Positions 45,156-54,650 are shown, counted from the stretch's first letter. The stretch is 64,000 bases of DNA from Candidatus Neomarinimicrobiota bacterium (GCA_016784545.1 JADHUM010000010.1:1-64000); one strand, 5' to 3'. Made by a program: numbers and translations. The notes: generated from the letters alone by a model not told the origin.

Positions 45156-45638
45156 ATGGGTTTAGATAAAATTGACAGACAAATTTTGGACATTTTACAG
45201 GAAAATGGTCGCATCTCCAATGCCGAGTTAGCACGACAGATAAACATGTCCCCGCCACCCACTCTGGAACGTGTGAAAAAATTAGAACGCAATGGGATTA
45301 TACAAAACTATGTAGCACTGACCAATCCTGCCAAGCTAGGACTGAATTGCTTCACTTATGTTGAAGTCACTCTGGTACGTCATGGTCGCGAAGGGGTTGA
45401 ACGATTCATGAAATCCATCACCGCTCTGGATGAAGTCATGGAATGTCACCACATTACCGGTGGCGCTGACTTTCTGCTCAAAGTGGCCAGTCGGGACATC
45501 CCTGATTATGAAAATTTTGTTCTCCATAAGCTGACCGCCCTGCCAGAGGTCCAGCATCTAAAAACCATGGTGGTTCTCTCCACCCTGAAACTTGAGACAA
45601 AAATACCAACTGATATAAAAGACCCCCGGTCTGAATAG
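45156..45638 (+). CDS. Lrp/AsnC-family transcriptional regulator
   Basis: A 160-residue regulator: N-terminal winged helix-turn-helix (DKIDRQILDILQENGRISNAELARQINMSPPPTLERVKKLE) and C-terminal RAM/ligand-binding domain (VEVTLVRHGREGVERFMKSI, HHITGGADFLLKVASRDIPDYENFV). Members sense amino acids and control their metabolism. The frame opens at GTG 45150, but TTAGG lies five bases before ATG 45156, which gives a standard start. It is one base from homoserine dehydrogenase and coupled with it, so it probably regulates this operon in response to an amino acid such as methionine, threonine or isoleucine (inference). Confidence 0.9.
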   Translation: MGLDKIDRQILDILQENGRISNAELARQINMSPPPTLERVKKLERNGIIQNYVALTNPAKLGLNCFTYVEVTLVRHGREGVERFMKSITALDEVMECHHITGGADFLLKVASRDIPDYENFVLHKLTALPEVQHLKTMVVLSTLKLETKIPTDIKDPRSE

Positions 45639-45639
45639 C

Positions 45640-46689
45640 ATGCTATCTAACACGGGATCTGCCCGGAAACACCTGATCGCCCTGGTGGGTTTTGGAACCG
45701 TGGCTCAGGGGCTGTGTAAGATTCTGCTTGAGAAACGTGATCTCCTGAAGCGAGAGCATCAATTCGAGTTTGAGGTTGTCGCTGTAAGTACCCGTAGCCG
45801 TGGAACCATGTTCCACCCGGCAGGCCTATCACTTTCCTATCTCAATTATCTCAGTCAGAACGACACACCCTTTGTCGAAAATGTTAGAGATTGGGATGCT
45901 GAAGACATGATACGTGAGTCCAACGCCACCGTGGTAATAGAGCTCTCCCACACCAATCTGGTTGATGCTGAACCTGCTCTGACCCATTGTCGAACCGCAT
46001 TCAAAACAGGCAAACACATCATCTCTGGAAATAAGGGACCTGCGGCACTGGCCTACCCGGAAATGAAAGGCCTGGCCAGAAAACGTGGCTGTGCTTTTCT
46101 CAATGAAGCCACAGTTCTTAGCGGAACACCAGCCTTCAGTTTTTTCCACAACACGCTTAAAGGAAACCAGGTTCGTGGTATGAGGGGGATTTTAAACGGA
46201 ACCACAAACTTTATGCTGCATGAGATGGAGGGCGGATCCAGTTATGATGACGCACTTCAACAGGCTGATAAGCTGGGATATCTTGAAGCAGACCCCTCGG
46301 CTGATATAGAGGGTTATGATGCCCAGGCTAAGCTGGCTATTCTGGCCAGCGAACTTTTTGATCTAACCATTGATCTGGGAGATATAAAGCGGGAAGGAAT
46401 TTCTGCAATCACTCAGGTCCACATTGAAGAAGCTCGTCGTCATGGCAAGCGTTGGAAACTGGTTGCCACCCTTTCAGTGGGAGATGACAAAATCGTTGCT
46501 CAAGTTAGGCCGGAGAAACTGGCGATTTCAGACCCCCTCGCCCAGGTGAATGGTTTGCTGAATGCCATTACTTTTTCCACAGATCTTCTTGGAGATGTAA
46601 CTATTACGGGGCCCGGAGCTGGTGGTGTAGAAACCGGTTATGCCGTGCTATCCGACCTTCTAACATTAAACGCAGGAGCGTTCTCATGA
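45640..46689 (+). CDS. Homoserine dehydrogenase (short form, no ACT domain)
   Basis: NAD(P)-dependent oxidoreductase of 349 residues that interconverts aspartate semialdehyde and homoserine. The N-terminal Rossmann motif is ALVGFGTVAQGL. The catalytic domain has ISGNKGP, the family-specific LNGTTNFMLHEME and GYLEADPSADIEGYDAQAKLAILA. It lacks the C-terminal ACT domain that gives threonine feedback in the 430-residue form, which fits a catabolic or separately regulated copy. The ATG follows the regulator stop by one base, and its stop overlaps the downstream PLP enzyme gene. A biosynthetic homoserine dehydrogenase may exist elsewhere; it is not in this window. Confidence 0.88.
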   Translation: MLSNTGSARKHLIALVGFGTVAQGLCKILLEKRDLLKREHQFEFEVVAVSTRSRGTMFHPAGLSLSYLNYLSQNDTPFVENVRDWDAEDMIRESNATVVIELSHTNLVDAEPALTHCRTAFKTGKHIISGNKGPAALAYPEMKGLARKRGCAFLNEATVLSGTPAFSFFHNTLKGNQVRGMRGILNGTTNFMLHEMEGGSSYDDALQQADKLGYLEADPSADIEGYDAQAKLAILASELFDLTIDLGDIKREGISAITQVHIEEARRHGKRWKLVATLSVGDDKIVAQVRPEKLAISDPLAQVNGLLNAITFSTDLLGDVTITGPGAGGVETGYAVLSDLLTLNAGAFS

Positions 46690-47876
46690 GTCTTACCCTA
46701 AAGAACAAAGGCATCAATACCCAGGTTACCCATGCCGGTGAAAATCCTGATACTACTCATGGTAGTGTTGGAATACCAATCTATCAGACTTCAACTTTCA
46801 AATTCCGGGATGCTGACCATGGTGCTCGCCTGTTTGGTGGCGAAGAGAAGGGTTACATCTATACCCGTATTGGTAATCCTACAACCAACGCCTTTGAGGA
46901 GGCTGTAGCCTTACTTGAGCACGGGGTTGGCGGTATCGCAACCGCATCGGGTATGGCAGCAGTCTGTGGTATTTATATGACCTATCTGGGGGCCGGTGCC
47001 CATATGGTAGGAACAGATGCCATGTATGGTTCTTCCAGAATGGTTGTGGAAAATGACTTCAGCCGCTTTGGTGTGGAGGGCGATTTTGTGGATACGTCAG
47101 ACCTGGAAATAGTTCGACGCGCCATGAAATCAAATACATCTCTGCTATATATTGAAACACCTGCCAATCCAACCATAAAACTAACAGATATTGAAGCCTG
47201 CGCTGACATTGCTCATGAACACGGAGCCCTGCTGGTTGTTGATAACACCTTTATGAGTCCCATCCTTCAGAACCCACTAGATCTGGGGGCTGATGTGGTT
47301 CTACATAGCATCACCAAATATATAAATGGGCATACAGATGTTGTGGGTGGGGTGATTATTACTAAAACTCAGGAAAATTTTGATCGTATAAAATCTGTGA
47401 TCAATGCTACTGGCGGAACCATGGATCCCCATCAGAGCTGGCTGGTGCTGCGGGGCATGAGAACCCTCTCACTGCGAGTTCAGAGAGGTGAAGAAAATGC
47501 CCAGAAACTGGCTGATTATCTGGAAGCCCATCCCAAGATCGAATGGGTGCGTTACCCCGGCTTGAAATCTCACCCCCAGCATGATCTCGCCAAGCGACAA
47601 ATGAAGGGTTTTGGATCCATGATCAGCTTCGAGGTTAAAGGTGGTGTTGAAGCGGGAAAAACCGTTTTAAACGGCGTGACCATCCCTCAGCTGGCTGTGT
47701 CTCTGGGTGGTTATGAATCACTCATCCAGCACCCCGCTTCCATGACGCATGCAAATATCCCAGAGAAGGAACGCGTGGCCGCCGGAATTACAGATGGATT
47801 GGTTCGCTTTGCCATCGGAACTGAAGATATAGAGGATTTACAAGCCGATCTGGAGCAAGCCCTGGCACTAATCTAA
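46686..47876 (+). CDS. Cys/Met-metabolism PLP enzyme, methionine or cystathionine gamma-lyase-like
   Basis: Fold-type I PLP enzyme of 396 residues. The PLP lysine lies in HSITKYINGHTDVVGG, phosphate-binding residues in YTRIGNPTT and TASGMAAV, and the cofactor Asp in VVDNTFMSP. Sequence features such as YIYTRIGNPTTNAFEEAVALLE and GGYESLIQHPASMTHANIP fit the methionine gamma-lyase/cystathionine gamma-lyase group. The cysteine that methionine gamma-lyases carry after the substrate-loop tyrosine is serine here (DAMYGSSR), so substrate choice is uncertain. Such enzymes yield 2-oxobutyrate from methionine, cystathionine or homoserine. It is the last gene of the Lrp-regulated operon and is followed by a terminator. 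Confidence 0.88.
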   Translation: MSLTLKNKGINTQVTHAGENPDTTHGSVGIPIYQTSTFKFRDADHGARLFGGEEKGYIYTRIGNPTTNAFEEAVALLEHGVGGIATASGMAAVCGIYMTYLGAGAHMVGTDAMYGSSRMVVENDFSRFGVEGDFVDTSDLEIVRRAMKSNTSLLYIETPANPTIKLTDIEACADIAHEHGALLVVDNTFMSPILQNPLDLGADVVLHSITKYINGHTDVVGGVIITKTQENFDRIKSVINATGGTMDPHQSWLVLRGMRTLSLRVQRGEENAQKLADYLEAHPKIEWVRYPGLKSHPQHDLAKRQMKGFGSMISFEVKGGVEAGKTVLNGVTIPQLAVSLGGYESLIQHPASMTHANIPEKERVAAGITDGLVRFAIGTEDIEDLQADLEQALALI

Positions 47877-47904
47877 GCCATAGTCCCGGCTTCAATTTAT
47901 GTGT

Positions 47905-47936
47905 CCCCGTTGATTATTCAGCGGGGATTTTCTTTT
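47905..47936 (+). terminator. Intrinsic terminator after the Lrp operon
   Basis: CCCCGTTGA (47905-47913) pairs with TCAGCGGGG (47918-47926), with one T-G wobble, around a four-base loop. ATTTTCTTTT follows. Confidence 0.85.
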
Positions 47937-48011
47937 ATAGGCTTTCTGTTTCATGACCATATTATAGGCCTATGACAAACACTTCCGTCATGCATGAATA
48001 ACGAGGTCATT

Positions 48012-49283
48012 ATGCGCCAAAATATTACTCTTATCACCCTTGCCTTGCTTGTGCTCTCAGCATGTACCGGTCCGCAGTATATGGTTTTGGAAGATCAACC
48101 CCTGGCAGGCATCAACATCACTATTGATCCCGGTCATGGAGATACGCAGGCCTATGATTCCTTTCGAATTGGTCAAACTGGAGAGCGTGAAGAGTGGATT
48201 AACCTCAGAGTTGCCAAAATGCTTAGCAGAAAACTCTCTCTGGCTGGCGCCAATGTGCTCATGACCCGCACCAAAGATCGGGATGTGAGCCTGGGTGGCA
48301 GGGCCGCCATGGCCAGGGAGCATGGAAGTGATCTGTTTGTTTCCATCCACCACAATGGATCACAAAATGACCCCTCCATCGACCTGCCCATTGTCTACTT
48401 TTTTGGATCAGCTGATTTGAATCCAGCGTCAGTTGATTTTGCAAAAATTCTCATTGATAGCATGCGCGCTGAAATGACCTTCCATCAACAGCAGGATGGC
48501 GCAGTATACAGTGATCATCTTATCTACAGCTCTGGAACATCGGTGTTGAGAAACACCATTAATGATATGCCTGGTGTCATTGGGGAGGCTGGCTTTTTTA
48601 CCAATCCCGCCGGGGAAGGACGACTTAAATCAAAGGCCTACAATAAACTGGAAGCTGAGATTTATTACAAGGCTATCCTGGAGTATTTTAATCGAGGGAC
48701 ACCCTTCGCCACCTGTCTACTGCCTGATTCGATCAAATTTATTGACTTGAGCCGACCCATTGAATTCGAACTTGATGATGGCTTTGGCAACACCTTTTTT
48801 GAAGAAAACAGCTTCAAGGTTTTACAGGAGGGGGTACAAATTCAATCCAACTGGGATTCCAATTCAAGTATTCTCACGGCAACACCAGAAGCCTCTCCTG
48901 AAAAGAGTGTTTCCTTCCAGGTTTTTGCCCGAAATCTGCAGGGGAATGCCATGCATCCCATCCCTTTTACCTTTTTGACTGCAGCAGGATATGAGTGGTA
49001 TTCCCTTGAAAAATGGTTTGAAGCATTTGAGAGTGCTGAGATACTTAAACGTCAGATTGATGCGCAAAACATGGAAAAACCTGAAAGTCAAATGGCCCAA
49101 ATTGATGAAGCGCTGCATCTCTATCAATTAAGCCTGGAACTTCAACCGGTTCATCCTCGAGCCCGGATTGCCGAAGAGAAAATCCTCTGGCTCCTCCAAA
49201 AAAAGCAAGACTTGTCCAATGATGACTTGAGTGAAGCGATTGAAGCTCAACAGAATAGATTGAAGAATTATTACCCGGAGTAA
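48012..49283 (+). CDS. N-acetylmuramoyl-L-alanine amidase lipoprotein
   Basis: Amidase_3 family zinc amidase of 423 residues that cleaves the amide between MurNAc and L-alanine of peptidoglycan. It has a signal peptide with lipobox LVLSAC. Zinc ligands are His in DPGHGD and Glu in EREEWINL, then His in SIHHNG; the catalytic Glu is in GEAGFFTN. The catalytic domain spans about 35-225. The remaining 200 residues are a beta-sandwich-like region and an alpha-helical tail (TPR-like LYQLSLELQPVHPRA). The frame opens at 47994, but GAGG lies five bases before ATG 48012. It probably acts in cell division or wall recycling at the outer membrane. The 3' end overlaps the convergent ATP-grasp gene by 13 bases. 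Confidence 0.88.
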   Translation: MRQNITLITLALLVLSACTGPQYMVLEDQPLAGINITIDPGHGDTQAYDSFRIGQTGEREEWINLRVAKMLSRKLSLAGANVLMTRTKDRDVSLGGRAAMAREHGSDLFVSIHHNGSQNDPSIDLPIVYFFGSADLNPASVDFAKILIDSMRAEMTFHQQQDGAVYSDHLIYSSGTSVLRNTINDMPGVIGEAGFFTNPAGEGRLKSKAYNKLEAEIYYKAILEYFNRGTPFATCLLPDSIKFIDLSRPIEFELDDGFGNTFFEENSFKVLQEGVQIQSNWDSNSSILTATPEASPEKSVSFQVFARNLQGNAMHPIPFTFLTAAGYEWYSLEKWFEAFESAEILKRQIDAQNMEKPESQMAQIDEALHLYQLSLELQPVHPRARIAEEKILWLLQKKQDLSNDDLSEAIEAQQNRLKNYYPE

Positions 49284-50446
49284 AGTGTGACAAACTCGCT
49301 CAGGTCTGAGTGGAGCAGTCTTTCCAATTCAGAAACATCACTTGCTGGAACCTGGCACATGAGAAAGCCAAACAAGGGGAATTTGCTAAAGTCTGTCTTG
49401 CGCAGTTCCAATGGATTCTGGACTTTTTCTAGCAACCCCTCATAATCAAAACTGGCAATCTCCTTGCCCGGTACCCCCGTACTATTGTTTAGCACAACAA
49501 GCGCAAACACCTCTGATGGATCTCGCTGGATCAGCTGGGTCCAATCGGGTAATGTTTTGGTGATCAAAGCCTCGTAGATATTCATGCCCCAGGCATACTG
49601 AGCCAGATCCGCAGTAGAACACCACCCTCCAAAACGCAGTGGGTTTATCTCGATGGCTGCGATTTCGTCGTGGTCAATTCTAATTTCAATATGTGCCTGG
49701 AAATTCATCAGGTTAAATAGCGATCCCAGCTTATTCAGATAAATCTGAATGGGAGACAGATATTGCTCTACAATGGCTGATGATGTGATATATACTCGAT
49801 CATTCACATCGTCACCAGAGGCAAACAGGTGTTTCATCATATTCAAAATGACAACCTGACCCTGGTCATCGAAATAGCAGTCAACTGCAAATTCATCCCC
49901 GGGTATTACTGCTTCCATAATAAAAATAGTGTTGTCCAGAACCCCTGTGGGGTAAATACCCTCATAGCTGTTGGTCAGCGAATCCAGTGTAGCCAGCGTA
50001 TTCATCCACTCTGTCTTATCATCTACTCTTTGAACGCCTAAACTAAAAAAGCCAATCGATGGTTTCAGGATGACAGGAAATGGAATTGATTCTGGATCAA
50101 TTTGCTCCAGCTCTGAATATGGGCACCCCTTATAATAATAGCTTGGATGAATCTCTGACAAAACATCCCGGAAGCGCACCTTATCCTTCACCTGTGCCAC
50201 AGTCCGTGCAAGTCCACTTGATGGAAATTGAGTAAGAATCCAATCCAAAGCGTTTTCAGAATTGGTATAAAACTCAATCTTCCTATTCCTATCATAAGCC
50301 TGGATTGCCTCAAGCTCAGAGATAAAATTTATTGTATAACCCTCCAGCGCCTTTGCTGCATAAGCCGTTTGAATAACTGGGATTTTGATATTCTGAAGCG
50401 TCTGTTTCAGATAATCAGAAACGAAGGGTGCATCGATTAAAAACAT
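49271..50446 (-). CDS. ATP-grasp ligase-like protein
   Basis: A 391-residue cytoplasmic protein with the ATP-grasp fold: VILKPSIGFFSLGVQRV (ATP-binding lysine and glycine-type loop), EAVIPGDEFAVDCYFD (grasp and metal) and the metal-binding IEINPLRFGG near 290. The family joins carboxylates to amines or thiols via acyl phosphates. Similarity is to carboxylate-amine ligases rather than to a named biosynthetic enzyme, so the substrate is unknown. No Shine-Dalgarno precedes ATG 50446. It lies 58 bases after the transglutaminase-like gene, on the same strand, and its end overlaps the amidase gene. Confidence 0.75.
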   Translation of the reverse strand: MFLIDAPFVSDYLKQTLQNIKIPVIQTAYAAKALEGYTINFISELEAIQAYDRNRKIEFYTNSENALDWILTQFPSSGLARTVAQVKDKVRFRDVLSEIHPSYYYKGCPYSELEQIDPESIPFPVILKPSIGFFSLGVQRVDDKTEWMNTLATLDSLTNSYEGIYPTGVLDNTIFIMEAVIPGDEFAVDCYFDDQGQVVILNMMKHLFASGDDVNDRVYITSSAIVEQYLSPIQIYLNKLGSLFNLMNFQAHIEIRIDHDEIAAIEINPLRFGGWCSTADLAQYAWGMNIYEALITKTLPDWTQLIQRDPSEVFALVVLNNSTGVPGKEIASFDYEGLLEKVQNPLELRKTDFSKFPLFGFLMCQVPASDVSELERLLHSDLSEFVTLYSG

Positions 50447-50504
50447 ATGGAGATGGTCTTGATGATAAACTTCAGAGATGTTGACAATACCTACTCGTCA
50501 GGAC

Positions 50505-51962
50505 TTAATAGACTTGTTCAAGAATCTCTATTTTAACATTGCCCAGAACTGGAATGAGATTGGTCAGATTCTCAAAATCGCCTTCAACCAGAGCGATGTG
50601 CGTGGCGTCAGCAGGAAATTGATTCAGACTGGGGTCTACATCTACCCACTCACCATCAATGGCGACTACGGGCCAGGCATGGAACAGGAAGCGACCCTGG
50701 AGGTACACCAGTCCAATATGAATTTTGGTGGGGACACCTGCTGCTCGACTAAGGGCCGTATAGAGCGTGGTATGTTCTGTACAATCCCCAACTCCAGTAT
50801 TTAGAATGTCCACCGCACCAGAAATGCTGGCAACTGGTTTTTTCTCCAGATAATTATAGACCCACTTGGTCAGGGTATGACTAATGGCAATGGCTTTACT
50901 CTCGCCCCCTAAAATCTGAATCGCCTTCTCACGTATTTGCTCATGATCACTCTGGACCATATCTGAGGCTTTCAGGTTAACCTCCAGTTCATCCGGGTTT
51001 ATGGGCGTCGCAGCTTGACTCAAGCTAACGATAAATGGATCCTCGCTCTCAATTTTCTGTCGCTCCGATGACAGACCGGCCAGAACATCTGGCGTGATGC
51101 CAGAGAGACCAATTTTTAACTCTTTTAGCCTCTTTGTATTGGAGATGGGGTAGCTGGGGATAACAGCAAAACCATTTAATAAATCAACTTGACCCCCCTC
51201 AGATTTAGCCAGGGCTAACTCCGGAGTGGTTCTCTCCATCATCATGCCCATAATGGTTTCTTCCTTGTAGGTAATACCATTGTCATCCAACCACATGATG
51301 GAGGGTATGCTCTTAAACTCGATACGGAGTTTGTTCAGAAAGTGTTTCTCACCAGCAACGCTAACGATTTCTTTGCCTTCGTGGGTGATCATCACATCAG
51401 CCATTTCATTGGACATAGCATCATATGCTGGCACCCGGATGGTTTGCCCCTCTAAAATTCCCTTGCTGGCAATCATGGGTTGAATGGCAGTGTAGGTGTA
51501 GAGGTCCTGGGGTACCGTTATTTCTGATCGGGTAGTGTCCTGACCCTGAATGAATTCCAACGCCATTGTCGTGCCGTACTTCTGCCCTTGTACGTGGGTT
51601 GAATATTGATCGGATACCATCCAGAAACTGAAGGCTTCAAGTCTGAAGGATGTGTCCATAATGGCAGAATTTTCCAGATGAATTTCTGACTCCAGGCCGC
51701 CAAAGACAACATTCAGGTTGCTTGAGCTTTTTATGGTGTACCCATTGGCGCCCTGGTTTTCAATAGAGTATACGGTATGTCCCATTTTTTTGCCATCAAG
51801 ATAAATATTCATCCATTCTGATTCGCTGGGGAGTTCGCGCATACCCGAGGCCAGTGATAGATACGATCCAGACCCTCCATGCAAGTAAGTCATATAGAGC
51901 AAGCGCCCAGACAGAAAAAGCCAGACCAGAACAAGTGAGATGAGGTAAATTCTTTTCTTCAT
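50505..51962 (-). CDS. Transglutaminase-like secreted or membrane-anchored protein
   Basis: A 485-residue protein with an N-terminal signal/anchor (about 4-25). Residues 50-250 are a large extracytoplasmic beta-rich domain of the kind often found before bacterial transglutaminase cores. Residues 345-470 are a transglutaminase-like domain with the catalytic triad: Cys394 (GVGDCTEHTTLYTALSRAAGVPT), His428 (RFLFHAW) and Asp in EWVDVDPS. Bacterial relatives are usually peptidases or amide-forming enzymes of unknown substrate. GGAAG lies six bases before the ATG. It is the first gene of a likely two-gene unit with the ATP-grasp ligase. Confidence 0.8.
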   Translation of the reverse strand: MKKRIYLISLVLVWLFLSGRLLYMTYLHGGSGSYLSLASGMRELPSESEWMNIYLDGKKMGHTVYSIENQGANGYTIKSSSNLNVVFGGLESEIHLENSAIMDTSFRLEAFSFWMVSDQYSTHVQGQKYGTTMALEFIQGQDTTRSEITVPQDLYTYTAIQPMIASKGILEGQTIRVPAYDAMSNEMADVMITHEGKEIVSVAGEKHFLNKLRIEFKSIPSIMWLDDNGITYKEETIMGMMMERTTPELALAKSEGGQVDLLNGFAVIPSYPISNTKRLKELKIGLSGITPDVLAGLSSERQKIESEDPFIVSLSQAATPINPDELEVNLKASDMVQSDHEQIREKAIQILGGESKAIAISHTLTKWVYNYLEKKPVASISGAVDILNTGVGDCTEHTTLYTALSRAAGVPTKIHIGLVYLQGRFLFHAWPVVAIDGEWVDVDPSLNQFPADATHIALVEGDFENLTNLIPVLGNVKIEILEQVY

Positions 51963-52094
51963 AGGAAACTTCCAGCGTGACCTTTCATACGATATGTTTC
52001 AATCCTGTTCTGATCGAGAAATTTTTGTTTTCTCCTGCGGTATCGGGCACAAATTTAGGCGCGATTCCAAATATTGGAAGCAAGATTAATCTTT

Positions 52095-52127
52095 AACCTT
52101 TCGAAGGTTTAGAACCTTCGAAAGGTT
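52095..52127. repeat. Intergenic palindrome, AACCTT family, copy 2
   Basis: AACCTTTCGAAGGTT and AACCTTCGAAAGGTT pair perfectly around TAG. It has the same arm sequence, with one changed base, as 43352-43384. It lies between the divergent transglutaminase and DUF1801 genes. Confidence 0.8.
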
Positions 52128-52150
52128 TCTCAAGTCAAGAGGTGTCAAAA

Positions 52151-52612
52151 ATGCAATCACAAGCTACAACCATAGAAGCGTATATAAGCGGCTTGCCAGA
52201 AGACAGGGTAGCACAAATAGTTCAAGTTAGGAAGGTCATCCTTGACAACCTGCCTGAGGGTTATGAGGAAACCATGAATTGGGGCATGATCACCTATCAG
52301 GTGCCAACAAGTGTTTATCCAGACACCTACAACAAACAGCCTCTTTTATACGCGGCACTTGCTTCACAAAAAAACCACATGGCCGTATATTTATCCGGTA
52401 TTTACATGTTTGACGATAGAGCTAAAAGCTTTCACGAGGCTTACAGGGAAACTGGAAAACGAATGGATATGGGGAAGTCTTGTGTCCGTTTTAAAAAACT
52501 GGATGATCTGCCACTGGAGCTCATTGGCAAAACAATTGCCTCCCTACCCATGGCAGATTTTGTAGCATCTGTGAAGAAAGTTCATTCGCCCAGGAAAAAC
52601 CGGGCAAAGTAG
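52151..52612 (+). CDS. DUF1801 domain protein
   Basis: A 153-residue cytoplasmic protein of the DUF1801 (YdhG-like) group: VRKVILDNLPEGYEETMNWGMITYQVP, LYAALASQKNHMAVYLSG and CVRFKKLDDLPLELIGKTIAS. Structures of relatives show a frataxin-like fold and some are proposed iron or small-molecule binders; the role here is unknown. The frame opens at GTG 52142, but GAGG eight bases before ATG 52151 decides the start. It stands alone and is convergent with the peptide-transporter operon. Confidence 0.8.
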   Translation: MQSQATTIEAYISGLPEDRVAQIVQVRKVILDNLPEGYEETMNWGMITYQVPTSVYPDTYNKQPLLYAALASQKNHMAVYLSGIYMFDDRAKSFHEAYRETGKRMDMGKSCVRFKKLDDLPLELIGKTIASLPMADFVASVKKVHSPRKNRAK

Positions 52613-52626
52613 TCCTTTGGTAAGTC

Positions 52627-53631
52627 TTACTCCACCAGTGGACAGGCGACAAAATGATCTTTGGCCTGTTCCTTAAACTCTGGTTGGGATTCAGCACATG
52701 AGGGTTGAGCAATGGGACAGCGAGTTCGGAACCCACAACCAGATGGTTTTGCAAGTGGGGAGGGTACATCTCCCTTTAGAATGATTCTGGTCTTATTTCT
52801 ATTGGCCGGGTCTGGTTTGGGAACAGCCGACAGAAGTGCCTGACTATAGGGGTGTCTGGGATGATAATAGACATCCTCAGCATTTCCATACTCCACAACA
52901 TTTCCTAAATACATGACCAAGATTTTATCTGATATATGCTCAACAACGGATAAATCGTGGGCGATAAAAATATTGGTCAGATTGAATTCTTGACGAAGAT
53001 CCATCATCAGATTGATAACCTGGGCCTGTATGGAAACATCGAGAGCTGAAACGGGTTCATCAGAAATAATAATTTTGGGATTGGTCGCCAGGGCTCGGGC
53101 GATCCCGATTCGCTGGCGTTGACCACCGGAAAACTCGTGGGGATAGCGTGTAGCCTGCTCAGCAGAGAGGCCGACTTTTTCCAGAAGCCAGGCGACTTTT
53201 TCTTTCTTTTCTACACTGGAGAGCTTTGTGTGTAAGTCCAGGGGTTCCTGGATAATATCCCCAACCAGCATACGTGGATTCAAAGAGGAGAAGGGGTCCT
53301 GAAAAATCATTTGAATAGCGGGACGATAGGCCTTCATTTCTCTTTTGGATAATGTGAGCAGGTTGGTATACTTTCCATCCTGATCCAGCAAAACCTCTCC
53401 CGTCACCTCTACATCAGGAGCCGTAAGCTTCAATACATTAATCAAGGCTTTTCCAAGTGTTGACTTGCCACATCCGGATTCTCCGACGACTCCGATTGTT
53501 TCACCGGGGAAAACGTCAAATGACACACCATCAACCGCTTTTACCTCGGCGACCTTATGCTGAAATACACCGCCAAAAAGGGGGAATTTTACTTTTACAT
53601 CGCGTACTTTCAGGATGGGTCTATCGCTCAT
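52627..53631 (-). CDS. Peptide ABC transporter ATP-binding protein (DppF/OppF type)
   Basis: ATPase of 334 residues: Walker A GESGCGKST, signature FSGGQRQRIGIARAL, Walker B IIISDEPVSALDVS and the C-terminal oligopeptide-transporter extension with the cysteine-rich GCGFRTRCPIAQPSC motif. The start overlaps the DppD-type gene by 4 bases. In E. coli the YejF protein contains two such ATPases fused; here they are separate. It completes a five-gene importer operon. Confidence 0.92.
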   Translation of the reverse strand: MSDRPILKVRDVKVKFPLFGGVFQHKVAEVKAVDGVSFDVFPGETIGVVGESGCGKSTLGKALINVLKLTAPDVEVTGEVLLDQDGKYTNLLTLSKREMKAYRPAIQMIFQDPFSSLNPRMLVGDIIQEPLDLHTKLSSVEKKEKVAWLLEKVGLSAEQATRYPHEFSGGQRQRIGIARALATNPKIIISDEPVSALDVSIQAQVINLMMDLRQEFNLTNIFIAHDLSVVEHISDKILVMYLGNVVEYGNAEDVYYHPRHPYSQALLSAVPKPDPANRNKTRIILKGDVPSPLAKPSGCGFRTRCPIAQPSCAESQPEFKEQAKDHFVACPLVE

Positions 53632-54626
53632 AACGCTTCGGTCTCATTTTCATACAAATGGCATCTGACTGCATGCCCTGGTTCAGTTTCAATCAGTTCT
53701 GGTTCTACTGTGTGACATTTTTCCATAACGTCATCACAACGTGTACAGAATTTACAGCCCTCAGGCATGGCCATAATAGGGGGTACCATACCCTTGATCG
53801 CTAATAACCGTCCCTTTTTTTTCGACGATTCCTCCGGGTGAGGAATCGAAGTCATGAGCCCCTTGGTATAGGGATGAAACGGATTGGCAAACAGTTCTTC
53901 CACACTGGCTATTTCCTGGATCTTGCCACCATACATCACAATAACCCGCTCACAGGTTTCTGCGATAACAGCCAAATCATGGGTAATTAAAAGTACGGCG
54001 GCATCCGCCCGCTTTTTCTTTAAAGTCACCATGAGATCCAATATTTGAGCTTGAATCGTTACATCCAGTGCCGTGGTTGGCTCATCAGCAATGAGCAATG
54101 CCGGTTCACACAGCAAGGCCATGGCAATCATGATGCGTTGCCGCATCCCGCCTGAAAGTTGGTGAGGATAATCCTTCAACCGCTTTACTGGATCTGGCAT
54201 CCCCACAGATTCCAACATTTCTATACTGCGCAGATTCGCTTCATCCCAGGACAATTTTTCATGTTTCATCAGGACTTCGTTCATCTGTACATCAATCTTG
54301 AAAACGGGATTCAGGGAGGTCATGGGTTCTTGAAAAATCATGGCAATATCCTTACCACGATACTCCCGCATTTCCTCATAACTGAGATCAAGCAGATTGA
54401 TGTCGTTGTACAGGATTTCCCCACCTACGATTTCTCCCGGGGGTGTGGGGATTAATCGATTGATGGAAAGAGAGGAGACCGATTTTCCTGATCCAGACTC
54501 GCCAACGATGCCTAAGACCTCACCTTTATAGATATCAAAAGACACCCCATCTACGGCTTTGGCTATTCCAGCTTCTGTGTGGAAATAGGTTTTTAAGTTT
54601 TTTATCTGAATCAGTTTATCATTCAT
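53628..54626 (-). CDS. Peptide ABC transporter ATP-binding protein (DppD/OppD type)
   Basis: ATPase of 332 residues with Walker [10 protein letters not shown], signature [16 protein letters not shown], Walker [15 protein letters not shown] and the C-terminal extension [15 protein letters not shown]. It forms the nucleotide-binding pair with the DppF-type subunit. It starts 24 bases after the permease gene on the same strand and overlaps the next gene (ATGA). Confidence 0.92.
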   Translation of the reverse strand: MNDKLIQIKNLKTYFHTEAGIAKAVDGVSFDIYKGEVLGIVGESGSGKSVSSLSINRLIPTPPGEIVGGEILYNDINLLDLSYEEMREYRGKDIAMIFQEPMTSLNPVFKIDVQMNEVLMKHEKLSWDEANLRSIEMLESVGMPDPVKRLKDYPHQLSGGMRQRIMIAMALLCEPALLIADEPTTALDVTIQAQILDLMVTLKKKRADAAVLLITHDLAVIAETCERVIVMYGGKIQEIASVEELFANPFHPYTKGLMTSIPHPEESSKKKGRLLAIKGMVPPIMAMPEGCKFCTRCDDVMEKCHTVEPELIETEPGHAVRCHLYENETEAL

Positions 54627-54650
54627 TTTCTATCACAGTTTCCCTGGAAA

